Assembly: GCA_024643365.1 (NCBI GenBank)
Contig: JAHENC010000005.1
Location: 1-64,000 of the forward strand
Reading direction: 5' to 3'
DNA length: 64,000 bases
Source of the DNA: Crocinitomicaceae bacterium
GTDB taxonomy: Bacteria; Bacteroidota; Bacteroidia; Flavobacteriales_D; Crocinitomicaceae
Shown: in pieces, positions 17,156 through 26,404 of the stretch
Position numbering within the stretch: the stretch's first letter is position 1
Layout: every line of letters starts with the position of its first letter
Notes under the pieces: generated by a model
Told to the model about the DNA's origin: nothing
Databases searched by the model: none
The model's input: the letters and a program-made list of their open reading frames with translations, nothing else
Translations under genes and position numbers: made by a program

Positions 17156-17680
17156 TTATCTTTTTTCTATACGGTCTTTCAAGTATGCCCTTGCCCTCAA
17201 ATACTGTGACTTTGAGGTACTTTCTGTAATTCCTAGTGCTGATGCAATTTCTTGATGAGAATATCCTTCGATGGCAAACATATTGAATACAACACGGTAT
17301 CCATCTGGCATAGATTGTACTAATTTCATCAAATCATCCGCCATTAATTTCTCTACAATGAATTCATGTTGTTCAATGCGGTAAGAGACCTCTTCCACTT
17401 GAATTTCTTTAAGAAGTTTTTTATCCTTTCGCAATTGATCTAAGCAGGTGTTCACCACAATACGTCGAATCCATCCTTCAAATACTCCTTCGAATTTATA
17501 TTCGGGAAGTTTTGAAAAGACTTTTACCAAAGCATCTTGGAGAACATCCTCTGCACGCATTTTGTCTTTGACGTATCGCAGACAAACGGAATACATTTTA
17601 GGGGCAAACATGTCAAACAACGCTTTTTGAGCCTTTGGATTCCCTTCAATACACTGTTTAATTAATGCAATTTCCTCCAT
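17156..17680 (-). CDS. ECF-type RNA polymerase sigma factor
   Basis: This 174-aa sigma-70 family protein has only region 2 (RYVKDKMRAEDVLQDALVKV) and region 4 (MPDGYRVVFNMFAIEGYSHQEIASALGIT), the ECF layout. ATG 17680 (MEEIALIKQC) is chosen; the longer reading from 17731 runs into the promoter of the divergent gene. It directs RNA polymerase to a regulon not visible here, possibly including its own promoter. It is co-transcribed with a membrane anti-sigma-like protein one base downstream. A near -7 box GAATTTTG lies at 17736-17729. Confidence 0.92.
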   Translation of the reverse strand: MEEIALIKQCIEGNPKAQKALFDMFAPKMYSVCLRYVKDKMRAEDVLQDALVKVFSKLPEYKFEGVFEGWIRRIVVNTCLDQLRKDKKLLKEIQVEEVSYRIEQHEFIVEKLMADDLMKLVQSMPDGYRVVFNMFAIEGYSHQEIASALGITESTSKSQYLRARAYLKDRIEKR

Positions 17681-17776
17681 GCTCGATTTGTTTGACTGCG
17701 TTTCGTTTAAAAAAGTTGCATGCCGCAGCAAAATTCATACGAATTAACGTATTTTCGTTTGCTTAAACAAATGAAT

Positions 17777-18997
17777 ATGAAATCCTTTTTATCTATATTT
17801 TTCATGATAACGTCCCTTGTTTCTTTTGCAAAGGTGAATATGAAAACCGGTATGTGGCAAGGCGAATTAGCAATGAATGATCGTCTTTATATTCCATTTC
17901 AATTAAAAGTTGAAAAGGAAGGCAAAAAAATTTATGTGATAAATGATTTGGAAGAAATTTTGATGGTAAGTCAGACTAAAAAGGACAGTGTTTATTTGCA
18001 ATTTCCCATTCAAGACGCAGAAGTCATTTTCAAATTCGACGAAAATCTTGAATCGGCGAGGGGTTATTGGATTAATCACAATAAAAAAGTGCAACAAAAA
18101 ATCCCCTTGACTTTGATATGGAATAGTTTACTACGATTTCCTCAAATGCATCCAACTAAACCTGTTCAATCACTTTTCGATGGTACTTGGGAAGTCACCT
18201 TTCAACCGGGAACGAAAGATGAGGAGAAGGCAATTGGAATTTTCAAGGCTGGCAAGGACTCGGAAATTGCGGGTACTTTTTTAACCGAAACGGGAGATTA
18301 TCGTTTTTTGGCAGGAAATCGTTCTGGACAAAATTTTTCTATGTCCACCTTTAACGGCTCTTGGGCGATGATGTTCGAGGCAGAATTACAGTCAGACACC
18401 TTAAAAGGAAAATTTTACAGTGGAGTTTCTTATGTTTCGGATTGGATAGCGGTTCGTAATCCAGAAGCAAAGTTGAGAAATGAGGCATCGTTAACTTACG
18501 TCGTAAACGACAAAAAGGTCAAGACTTCAGACATGGTTCAATTGAATGGAAAATCCTTTACGCTGAAACCAAACGAAGGAAAGGTCATTGTTTTACAAAT
18601 CATGGGAACGTGGTGTCCGAATTGTTTGGATGAGGTTCAATTCATGAATCAATTGCACAAAGGTTATGAGCAATTTGGACTTGAAATCATCGCTTTGGCA
18701 TATGAAGTGGGAGCAGATGGAAAACAAACACGTCAAAAATTAAAGGCGTTCAAGAAAAAAATTGGAATGGAATATGAATTGGTATTGGCCGGAAAGTCTT
18801 CCAAAGAGGTGGCTTCCGATCAATTTCCAATGTTGAATGGCATCATGAGTTTTCCAACGACTGTTATCATTGGAAAAGATGGAAAAGTTCTGCATGTTCA
18901 CACAGGGTACAGTGGGCCAGCAACAGGAAGCGCCCATAAAGAACTCACGGATAAAATCCAATTGGAAATCGAAATGGCATTGGATATTTTAAAGTAA
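17777..18997 (+). CDS. Secreted TlpA-like thiol-disulfide protein
   Basis: This protein of about 406 aa starts with a signal peptide (MKSFLSIFFMITSLVSFA). A beta-rich N-terminal part of about 240 residues looks like the lipid- or ligand-binding half seen in some Bacteroidota TlpA proteins. The C-terminal thioredoxin domain has GTWCPNCLDEV (C280, C283) and the cis-Pro region MSFPTTVII. It probably reduces or shuffles disulfides in the periplasm. The start may also be 17771, two codons earlier. It is transcribed divergently from the ECF sigma gene over a gap of about 96 bases, so both could share control. Confidence 0.85.
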   Translation: MKSFLSIFFMITSLVSFAKVNMKTGMWQGELAMNDRLYIPFQLKVEKEGKKIYVINDLEEILMVSQTKKDSVYLQFPIQDAEVIFKFDENLESARGYWINHNKKVQQKIPLTLIWNSLLRFPQMHPTKPVQSLFDGTWEVTFQPGTKDEEKAIGIFKAGKDSEIAGTFLTETGDYRFLAGNRSGQNFSMSTFNGSWAMMFEAELQSDTLKGKFYSGVSYVSDWIAVRNPEAKLRNEASLTYVVNDKKVKTSDMVQLNGKSFTLKPNEGKVIVLQIMGTWCPNCLDEVQFMNQLHKGYEQFGLEIIALAYEVGADGKQTRQKLKAFKKKIGMEYELVLAGKSSKEVASDQFPMLNGIMSFPTTVIIGKDGKVLHVHTGYSGPATGSAHKELTDKIQLEIEMALDILK

Positions 18998-19011
18998 ATC
19001 CGACTGGAAAT

Positions 19012-19043
19012 AAAAAAGGGCTGTGAAAACAGCCCTTTTTTTA
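19012..19043. terminator. Bidirectional terminator between the TlpA-like gene and mreB
   Basis: GGGCTGT (19018-19024) and ACAGCCC (19029-19035) form a stem capped by a GAAA tetraloop, flanked by an A run and a T run. It can end transcripts from both convergent genes. Confidence 0.9.
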
Positions 19044-19057
19044 TCTTAATGTTCTAA

Positions 19058-20083
19058 TTAGTCTCTAATCAAGAACTGGTATTTATCAATGTTTTTCAAA
19101 GCGATACTTGTTCCCCTTGCAACAGCGCGAAGTGGATCTTCAGCAATGTGTACTGGCAATTTTGTTTTCGCAGAAATACGTTTATCTAACCCTCTTAACA
19201 TCGAACCACCACCGGCTAAATAGATACCTGTTTTGTAGATATCTGCAGAAAGTTCAGGTGGAGTTAACTCCAATGCACTTAAAATCGCTTCCTCTATTTT
19301 AGATATCGTTTTGTCTAGTGCATGTGCTACTTCCACATAAGAAACCATGATTTCTTTTGGAATACCCGTCATCAAATCTCGTCCGCGAACAGCGAAATCT
19401 GCTGGTGGATTATCAAGTTCAGGCAAAGCTGCTCCAACTTCAATTTTAATTTGTTCTGCTGTACGCTCTCCAACAAGAATGTTGTGTTGGCGACGCATGT
19501 ATTCTTCAATATCACTTGTAAAGTCATCACCGGCGATACGAATGGATTTATCACAAACAATTCCACCTAAAGCAATGACAGCAATTTCGGATGTACCACC
19601 ACCGATATCGATGATCATATTTCCCATTGGTTCTTCTACGTCGATTCCGATTCCTATAGCTGCTGCCATCGGTTCGTGAATAAGATACACTTCTTTTGCA
19701 CCAGCATGTTCTGCAGAATCACGAACGGCGCGTTTTTCAACTTCTGTAATTCCTGATGGAATACAGATAACCATTCGCAATGTTGGATTGAAAAGGCTTT
19801 TACCTGGATTGATCATTTTGATCATACCACGAATCATTTGTTCGGCACTTTGGAAATCGGCGATTACTCCATCTTTCAATGGACGTACCGTTTCGATTAA
19901 CTTGTGTGTCTTACCGTGCATCTGTTGCGCCTTTCGTCCAATAGCAACTACCTTGCCTGTTTGAATGTCTTTAGCTACAATGGACGGCTCGTCAACCACG
20001 ACTTTATCATTCCAGATGATAAGTGTGTTTGCTGTCCCTAAGTCAATCGCAATTTCTTGCGTTAAAAAACTAAAAAATGCCAT
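19058..20083 (-). CDS. mreB: Rod shape-determining protein MreB
   Basis: This 341-aa actin-fold ATPase has phosphate loop 1 (IDLGTANTLI), phosphate loop 2 (MIIDIGGGTSEIAV) and the adenosine motif around IYLAGGGSMLRGL. It forms membrane filaments that guide lateral wall synthesis. purH lies 83 bases upstream, a common Bacteroidota arrangement, but mreC, mreD, pbp2 and rodA, which normally follow, are absent. Instead a bidirectional terminator and a convergent TlpA-like gene come next. Confidence 0.98.
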   Translation of the reverse strand: MAFFSFLTQEIAIDLGTANTLIIWNDKVVVDEPSIVAKDIQTGKVVAIGRKAQQMHGKTHKLIETVRPLKDGVIADFQSAEQMIRGMIKMINPGKSLFNPTLRMVICIPSGITEVEKRAVRDSAEHAGAKEVYLIHEPMAAAIGIGIDVEEPMGNMIIDIGGGTSEIAVIALGGIVCDKSIRIAGDDFTSDIEEYMRRQHNILVGERTAEQIKIEVGAALPELDNPPADFAVRGRDLMTGIPKEIMVSYVEVAHALDKTISKIEEAILSALELTPPELSADIYKTGIYLAGGGSMLRGLDKRISAKTKLPVHIAEDPLRAVARGTSIALKNIDKYQFLIRD

Positions 20084-20166
20084 GTTGAATCCAACTAGTG
20101 ATTAAGTTGTTCCTTTTTCGAGAGATTCGAAGAAAAGGTTACAATTTAATGTAAATATATGTAAAG

Positions 20167-21696
20167 TTAATGTTTAAAGTGGCGTACTCCTGTAAATACC
20201 ATGCGCATTCCGTGTTTATTGCAATAATCGATGGAAAGATCATCCTTTACGGATCCTCCAGGTTGAATAACTGCATCGATCCCCTCTAAATGAGCAATTT
20301 CTACGCAGTCTGGGAATGGAAAAAAGGCATCACTCGCCATAGCAGCACCTTTTAAATCAAAGCCAAACGTTTTTGCTTTATGAATCGCTTGATTTAAGGC
20401 ATCAACTCGGGATGTTTGTCCAGTACCACTCGCTAATAATTGTCCGTTTTTAGCCAAGATAATGGTATTCGATTTCGTATGTTTCACCAGTTTATTGGCA
20501 AACAATAAATCTGCGATTTCTTGTTCACTAGGCGCATTTGTTGTTTTTACAACCAAATCTTCTTTCGTTTCTGATTTCGCATCCCTGTCTTGAACAAGGA
20601 CACCGTTTAAAATAGATCGAACTTGTTGTTGAGGAAGCGCCGTTTCTTTTTGAACAAGAATGATACGGTTCTTTTTACTTTTTAGTAATTCCAATGCATC
20701 CTCGTGATAGCTAGGGGCAATCAGCACCTCACAAAACAACTCATTGATGAGCGTTGCTGTGGCCATATCGATGGGTTGGTTGGAAATTAAAATTCCACCA
20801 AATGCACTTACGGGGTCTGCTGCTAATGCAACTTCGTATGCTTCTTTTAGTGTAGGACGTGTGGCAATTCCACAGGCATTGTTGTGTTTCAAAATCCCAA
20901 ATGTAGGACCATCATTTTTGAATTCTTGGAGTAAATTAACGGCTGCATCAACATCCAACAGATTGTTGTAAGAAAGTTCCTTTCCGTGTAATTTATCAAA
21001 TAAGGCATCTAAATCTCCGAAGAATTGTCCTTTTTGATGTGGGTTTTCTCCGTAGCGTAGTGCTTCACTTTTTTCCACACTTAATTTCAAGTATGGACCA
21101 TCATTTTGAACGAAATACTGATGAATCATGGTATCGTAGTGCGATGAAACATGAAATGCCTCGCCCGCAAAATGCTGTCTTTGAGCGAGACTTGTTGCTC
21201 CGTTTTGAGAACGAAGTATTTCTAAAAAGGATGCATAATGATTCACAGATGGAATGATCACGACATCTTGGAAATTTTTCGCTGCCGCTCGGATTAATGA
21301 AATTCCACCGATGTCAATTTTTTCAATGATGTCTTCTGCACTAGCACCTGACGCAACTGTTTCCTCGAAAGGGTATAAGTCTACAATGACTAAATCGATA
21401 GACGGAATGCCATGTTTAGCAATCGCATCTTGATCTTCTTGTAATGCACGACGATTTAATATCCCACCAAAAACAGTTGGGTGTAAGGTTTTAACTCTTC
21501 CACCAAGGATTTCCGGAAAACCTGTAAGGTCTTCAACAGCAACGACGGGTATCCCTAAATTTTGAATAAAGGCTAATGTTCCTCCCGTTGAGTAAATCGT
21601 TACTTGATGTTTGTGTAATTCACGAACAATTTCGTCCAGTCCATCTTTGTAATAGACTGAAATTAAGGCGCTTTGGATGTTTTTTAAATCTGTCAT
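20167..21696 (-). CDS. purH: Bifunctional AICAR transformylase / IMP cyclohydrolase
   Basis: This protein of about 509 aa contains an N-terminal IMP cyclohydrolase (MGS-like) domain with YSTGGT and GGRVKTLHP. The C-terminal AICAR transformylase domain has RYGENPHQKG, FGILKHNNACG and DAFFPFPD. It performs the last two steps of IMP synthesis; purN elsewhere in the window is also in that pathway. ATG 21696 (MTDLKNIQSALISVY) is preferred over 21717, since a TAATTTTG -7 box lies at 21722-21715, too close to the longer start. Confidence 0.97.
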   Translation of the reverse strand: MTDLKNIQSALISVYYKDGLDEIVRELHKHQVTIYSTGGTLAFIQNLGIPVVAVEDLTGFPEILGGRVKTLHPTVFGGILNRRALQEDQDAIAKHGIPSIDLVIVDLYPFEETVASGASAEDIIEKIDIGGISLIRAAAKNFQDVVIIPSVNHYASFLEILRSQNGATSLAQRQHFAGEAFHVSSHYDTMIHQYFVQNDGPYLKLSVEKSEALRYGENPHQKGQFFGDLDALFDKLHGKELSYNNLLDVDAAVNLLQEFKNDGPTFGILKHNNACGIATRPTLKEAYEVALAADPVSAFGGILISNQPIDMATATLINELFCEVLIAPSYHEDALELLKSKKNRIILVQKETALPQQQVRSILNGVLVQDRDAKSETKEDLVVKTTNAPSEQEIADLLFANKLVKHTKSNTIILAKNGQLLASGTGQTSRVDALNQAIHKAKTFGFDLKGAAMASDAFFPFPDCVEIAHLEGIDAVIQPGGSVKDDLSIDYCNKHGMRMVFTGVRHFKH

Positions 21697-21714
21697 GAGG
21701 TGTAAAAGAAAGCG

Positions 21715-21722
21715 CAAAATTA
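21715..21722 (-). promoter_or_regulatory. -7 element of purH
   Basis: TAATTTTG on the minus strand is an exact TAnnTTTG match ending 18 bases before ATG 21696. It supports the shorter purH start. Confidence 0.45.
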
Positions 21723-21790
21723 GTGTATTTTTTTCGATAAATGGTTTTTATCTCTTCCTCATTTGAGAATTCAGGCAAAATATTTCGAAT

Positions 21791-21815
21791 AAAAAAACCC
21801 CGACTAGCGGGGTTT
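21791..21815 (-). terminator. Terminator after nrdA
   Basis: CCCCG (21798-21802) pairs with CGGGG (21808-21812) around a 5-base loop. On the minus strand it is followed by a run of seven T, after which purH transcription begins separately. Confidence 0.85.
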
Positions 21816-21870
21816 AATAATGAAAAGATAAAATCTAATTCTAATTGTCTATAACCGACTAATGTCGCTT

Positions 21871-24231
21871 CTATCCAGAACACATTTCACAACTATCTGG
21901 GTTGTCAAGTGAGCATGCAATTGCAGCTGCTTGTTCTTCCAAAGATTTAGCTGTAGGCTCTTCAACAACTGTTTTTTCTACGGTAAACTTAATGGCATCT
22001 GTAGCTGCTTTCGTTCGAAGGTAGTACATTCCAGTTTTTAATCCTTTCTCCCAACCGTAGAAGTGCATAGATGTTAACTTACCAAAGTTTGCATTTTCCA
22101 TGAAGATATTCAAGGATTGACTTTGACAAATGTATGCTCCACGATCGGCAGCTTGGTCAATAATTGCTTTCTGAGAAATCTCCCAAGCCGTTTTGTAAAG
22201 ATCTTTTAAACGTTGAGGAACCTCGTTAATGTTTTGAACGGATCCATTCGCTGTCATGATTTTCTGACGCATGTCTTTATTCCATAATCCTTCACGAACT
22301 AAGTCCTTCAATAAGTGCTTATTTACAATGATGAACTCACCAGAAAGAACGCGACGAGTATAAATGTTTGAAGTATATGGCTCGAAACATTCGTTGTTAC
22401 CAAGTATTTGTGCAGTAGATGCTGTTGGCATAGGTGCTAACAACAAAGAGTTACGCACACCGTGTTTTTTAACTTCTTCCTTCAAGATGTCCCATTCCCA
22501 ACGATTCGTTGGAGTAACACCCCACATATCAAACTGGAAGATTCCTTTTGATACTGGAGAACCTTTAATCGTTTCGTATGGTCCTTCTACTTTCGCAAGG
22601 TCTTTTGAAGCAGACATGGAAGCAAAGTAAATCGTCTCGAATACTTCACGATTTAATGCGCGAGCTTCTTCAGATTCAAATGGCAATCCCATCATAATGA
22701 ACGCATCAGCTAATCCTTGAACACCTAGTCCAATTGGACGGTGGCGAAGGTTTGAATTTCTCGCCTCTTCAACTGGATAGAAATTTTCATCGATGATACG
22801 GTTCAAATTCAATGTAGCTTGATAAGTTACTTCGAATAATTTATCGTGATCAAATTTCCCTTCCTCTGTAACGTATTTAGGAAGCGCCAATGATGCTAGG
22901 TTACAAACAGCAACCTCATCAGGTGCGGTATATTCAATGATCTCTGTACAAAGATTAGAAGACTTGATAGTACCTAAATTTTGTTGATTCGATTTAGCAT
23001 TTGCCGCATCTTTGTACAACATATATGGAGTACCGGTTTCTATTTGAGATTCAAGGATTTTGAACCAAAGATCTTGAGCTTTGATTGTTTTTCTTCCTTT
23101 ACCTTCTTTTTCATACTTCGTATACAATGCTTCAAACTCTGCACTGTGTGTATCTGAAAGTCCAGGACATTCATGTGGACACATCAATGTCCAGTCGCCA
23201 TTTTCTTTTACGCGTTGCATGAATAAATCTGGAATCCATAATGCGTAGAATAAGTCACGTGCACGTTGTTCTTCTTTTCCATGATTCTTTTTCAAATCTA
23301 AGAAGTCGAATACATCCGCATGCCAAGGCTCGATATACATGGCGAAAGATCCTTTTCTTTTTCCACCCCCTTGATCCACGTAACGTGCAGTGTCGTTAAA
23401 TACACGTAGCATTGGAACGATACCATTTGATGTTCCGTTAGTTCCTTTAATGTAAGAACCAGTTGCGCGAATATCATGTAGAGCTAAACCGATGCCACCT
23501 GCAGATTGTGAAATTTGTGCACATGATTTCAATGTGTCGTAAATCCCTTCAATACTGTCTTCTTTCATGGTAAGCAAGAAGCAAGAGGACATTTGAGGCT
23601 TAGGTGTTCCTGCGTTAAACAACGTTGGAGTCGCATGCGTAAACCAACCTTCTGACATCAAGTTATATGTTTTGATTGCAGATGCCACATCTTTCTTGTG
23701 AATACCAATGGCAACGCGCATCAACATTTGTTGCGGACGTTCGGCAATTTTACCATTTAAACGCATCAAGTAAGAGCGTGACAATGTTTTAAAACCAAAA
23801 TAATCGTAGCGGAAGTCACGATCATAAATGATACTAGAATCAAAAGCTTCTTTGTTTTCTTGGATGATTGCGTATACATCATCTGCAACCAACGAAGCAT
23901 TTTGATTCGTTTTTGGATCAATGTAATGGTGTAAATCGTCGATTACTTCAGAGAACGTTTTTTTCGTCTCTTTATGCAAGTTAGAAACGGCAATACGAGA
24001 AGCCAACAACGCGTAATCTGGGTGATCAATTGTTTTTGCAGCTGCAACCTCTGCAGCAAGATTATCCAAATCTGAAGTGGATACCCCGTCATAGATTCCT
24101 TCAATCACCTTCATCGCTACTGCTTCTGGTGAAACCAATGGATCTAATCCGTAACACATTTTAATAATTCGCGCTGTGATTTTATCAAACTTCACAGTTT
24201 CTTTTCTTCCGTCTCTTTTTACTACGTACAT
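21871..24231 (-). CDS. nrdA: Ribonucleoside-diphosphate reductase, alpha subunit (class Ia)
   Basis: This 786-aa protein starts with an ATP-cone allosteric domain ([18 protein letters not shown]) that senses ATP/dATP. The barrel follows, with the cysteine in [15 protein letters not shown], and the C-terminal redox pair in CEMCSG that accepts electrons from thioredoxin. It reduces NDPs to dNDPs. It is second in the operon, 21 bases after nrdB (order nrdB-nrdA), and has its own terminator. Confidence 0.98.
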   Translation of the reverse strand: MYVVKRDGRKETVKFDKITARIIKMCYGLDPLVSPEAVAMKVIEGIYDGVSTSDLDNLAAEVAAAKTIDHPDYALLASRIAVSNLHKETKKTFSEVIDDLHHYIDPKTNQNASLVADDVYAIIQENKEAFDSSIIYDRDFRYDYFGFKTLSRSYLMRLNGKIAERPQQMLMRVAIGIHKKDVASAIKTYNLMSEGWFTHATPTLFNAGTPKPQMSSCFLLTMKEDSIEGIYDTLKSCAQISQSAGGIGLALHDIRATGSYIKGTNGTSNGIVPMLRVFNDTARYVDQGGGKRKGSFAMYIEPWHADVFDFLDLKKNHGKEEQRARDLFYALWIPDLFMQRVKENGDWTLMCPHECPGLSDTHSAEFEALYTKYEKEGKGRKTIKAQDLWFKILESQIETGTPYMLYKDAANAKSNQQNLGTIKSSNLCTEIIEYTAPDEVAVCNLASLALPKYVTEEGKFDHDKLFEVTYQATLNLNRIIDENFYPVEEARNSNLRHRPIGLGVQGLADAFIMMGLPFESEEARALNREVFETIYFASMSASKDLAKVEGPYETIKGSPVSKGIFQFDMWGVTPTNRWEWDILKEEVKKHGVRNSLLLAPMPTASTAQILGNNECFEPYTSNIYTRRVLSGEFIIVNKHLLKDLVREGLWNKDMRQKIMTANGSVQNINEVPQRLKDLYKTAWEISQKAIIDQAADRGAYICQSQSLNIFMENANFGKLTSMHFYGWEKGLKTGMYYLRTKAATDAIKFTVEKTVVEEPTAKSLEEQAAAIACSLDNPDSCEMCSG

Positions 24232-24252
24232 CCTATTACCGCAATTAAATAT

Positions 24253-25233
24253 TTAAAATTCTTCGTTCATGCTGAATTCTTTGTTCGCATCTCCTGCCAA
24301 CACTCCAGCTTTTTGGTATTCACCAACTCGTTTTTCAAAGAAATTTGTTTTTCCTTGAATGGAAATCATTTCCATGAAGTCAAATGGATTCGAAGTGTTG
24401 TATACACGTTCGTTACCTAATTCAACTAAAAGACGATCCGCAACAAATTCAATGTATTGTTGCATTAGATCGCTGTTCATTCCAATAAGTTTTACTGGAA
24501 TAGCATCTGTGACAAATTCTTTTTCAATTTCGACAGCGTCCATGATGATTTCACGTACTTTGTCTTTAGAAAGTTTGTTTACCAAGTGATTGTTGTATAA
24601 CAAACAAGCGAAATCACAGTGTAATCCTTCATCACGAGAAATCAACTCATTCGAGAATGACAATCCAGGCATTAAGCCACGTTTTTTCAACCAAAAAATC
24701 GAGCAAAACGAACCTGAGAAAAATATTCCCTCAACTGCTGCAAAAGCAACTAGTCGCTCTGCAAAGTCTCCTTTGTCGATCCATCGAAGTGCCCATTCTG
24801 CTTTTTTCTTCACACAGTCAAGCGTGTCGATTGCATTGAACAAATGATTTTTTTCAGCGGAATCCTTGATGTATGTATCAATCAAAAGCGAATACGTTTC
24901 TGAGTGAATATTTTCCATCGCTACTTGATTCCCATAAAAGAACTTTGCCTCCGTATATTGTACCTCAGACAAAAAGTTTTCTGCAAGATTCTCGTTTACG
25001 ATTCCGTCAGAAGCCGCAAAAAAAGCAAGGATGTGTTTTATGAAATGACGTTCGTCATCGTTTAATTTGTTCTCCCAGTCAATTTGATCGGGTGATAAAT
25101 CGATTTCTTCTGCCGTCCAAAAACTCGCCTCGGCTTTTTTATAAAAACTCCAAATGTCGTCGTGTTGAATTGGAAATAATACAAAACGGCTTTTGTTTTC
25201 TTCAAGAATCGGTTCGCGTAAAGATGTTGTCAT
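24253..25233 (-). CDS. nrdB: Ribonucleoside-diphosphate reductase, beta subunit (class Ia)
   Basis: This 326-aa ferritin-like radical subunit shows the ExxH...Y pattern (E107, H110, Y114). Y114 is spaced as in E. coli E115/H118/Y122, so it should house a stable tyrosyl radical at a di-iron centre rather than the Phe of class Ic. It gives the radical to NrdA and makes the holoenzyme oxygen-dependent. It leads the nrdBA operon and its start faces the largest intergenic region in the window. I saw no convincing NrdR box pair there. Confidence 0.97.
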   Translation of the reverse strand: MTTSLREPILEENKSRFVLFPIQHDDIWSFYKKAEASFWTAEEIDLSPDQIDWENKLNDDERHFIKHILAFFAASDGIVNENLAENFLSEVQYTEAKFFYGNQVAMENIHSETYSLLIDTYIKDSAEKNHLFNAIDTLDCVKKKAEWALRWIDKGDFAERLVAFAAVEGIFFSGSFCSIFWLKKRGLMPGLSFSNELISRDEGLHCDFACLLYNNHLVNKLSKDKVREIIMDAVEIEKEFVTDAIPVKLIGMNSDLMQQYIEFVADRLLVELGNERVYNTSNPFDFMEMISIQGKTNFFEKRVGEYQKAGVLAGDANKEFSMNEEF

Positions 25234-25678
25234 AAGCTGCTAAATAATTTTTAAACTAAAATGGACGTAGAAATACACTACTTCTAAACCCCTATTTCGC
25301 TAAATTGTTTTTGTATCACTCAATCAACTTGAACGTTCGGTTGTGAAATCAAAACGTTGGTAAAATTTGAGACTACAAAAATTGTCAAAAAACATTCTTA
25401 AATCAATTAAAGAAATTAACATTAACGCGATGTTATCAACACCGAAAATCGCAATCCTTTCACCAATAAACCCTTCAGCAATTTTCAACACTAAATGGAA
25501 AGATATTCACATCAACAATATGTTGATTTTAATAACTATTCCTTGCAACATACTCCAATAAGTCAAATTAATTTCTTATGTGAATTAGGACATTAAAATT
25601 ATGGCGGAAATTTATTTTTACCTAAAAACAATCAATGAGTTTTTGAACACGTTATTGTTCATACTAAAACAAAAATAG
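25234..25678. other. Large AT-rich intergenic region at a coding-strand switch
   Basis: These 445 bases separate divergent nrdB (minus) and comF (plus) and form the longest gap without a gene. Visible parts are a perfect inverted repeat ATCAACA-ATA-TGTTGAT at 25511-25527, a DnaA-box-like TTATCAACA at 25433-25441 (one mismatch to TTATCCACA), and long A/T-rich runs. A TATTTTTA near 25612 could be a degenerate -7 for comF. A 64-codon open frame (25367-25561) has unconvincing composition. The region could hold regulatory sites for nrdBA, or be an origin candidate; neither is shown. Confidence 0.5.
25511..25527. repeat. Perfect palindrome, possible operator
   Basis: ATCAACA and TGTTGAT flank a 3-base centre. 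The site lies about 280 bases before nrdB and 150 bases before comF. It fits a dimeric regulator site, but no partner regulator is identified. Confidence 0.4.
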
Positions 25679-26404
25679 ATGGACTTAAAAAACACCATAA
25701 TTACTGCGTCTTTTGAGCGCTATTTGGAGGGTCTTCAGCACCTAATTTTTCCAAATGTTTGCTTGCAGTGTTCCTATGAATTGTCGCGATTTGAAAAACA
25801 TATTTGTGCCTTTTGTTGGGATAAATTGCAACGCACATATTTTGAAGCATATGAAATTCCAAGTGGGATGGATCAGCTCTTTTGGGGAAGAATAACATTA
25901 AGTGAAACATTTGCATTGTACTTTTTTGAAAAGGAAAAACCAATTCAAGACATTCTTCATGCCCTGAAGTATCAATTTAAAGCTCCTTTGGGAAGGCATT
26001 TCGGCGAGGTGATGGGAAAAGCGATTTTTAACAGCAATAAATACAAAACGATTGAAGCATTGATTCCGGTTCCCATTCACCCTCAAAAACGATTTTTGCG
26101 TGGATACAATCAAAGTGAGTTATTAGCCGAAGGTATGTCTGCGATTTTAGAAATCCCCATTTTACCCGATGTTGTTCTTAAAAAAGCGAATAATTCTAGT
26201 CAGACCAGAAAAAATAGGTTTCTGCGATGGGACAATGCAAGCGAACAATTTTGTTTGGGAAAAAGGGATATTCCTTACCGACATATTGCCATCGTTGATG
26301 ATGTCATTACTACAGGATCTACACTTGAGGCAATGGCTCAATTATTGCGTTCGCATTATCCAGATCTTCAAATAACTTTGCTTAGTTTCGCCATAGCAAA
26401 ATAA
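25679..26404 (+). CDS. comF: ComF/GntX family phosphoribosyltransferase-like protein
   Basis: This 241-aa protein has an N-terminal four-cysteine zinc ribbon (C28, C31, C43, C46). A phosphoribosyltransferase domain follows, with PVPIHPQKRFLRGYNQ and the PRPP-binding loop IAIVDDVITTGST near residues 205-217. ComF proteins act with the DNA-uptake helicase in naturally competent bacteria, but members also occur in non-competent ones and no enzymatic product is established. The stop overlaps the start of the next gene (TAATG). It is the first plus-strand gene after the strand switch. Confidence 0.9.
   Translation: MDLKNTIITASFERYLEGLQHLIFPNVCLQCSYELSRFEKHICAFCWDKLQRTYFEAYEIPSGMDQLFWGRITLSETFALYFFEKEKPIQDILHALKYQFKAPLGRHFGEVMGKAIFNSNKYKTIEALIPVPIHPQKRFLRGYNQSELLAEGMSAILEIPILPDVVLKKANNSSQTRKNRFLRWDNASEQFCLGKRDIPYRHIAIVDDVITTGSTLEAMAQLLRSHYPDLQITLLSFAIAK

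Noticed and set aside
25367-25561. 64-codon open frame in the large intergenic region
   Set aside because: Ile/Lys/Asn-heavy composition typical of chance AT-rich translation, no signal or domain, and it crosses the palindrome.
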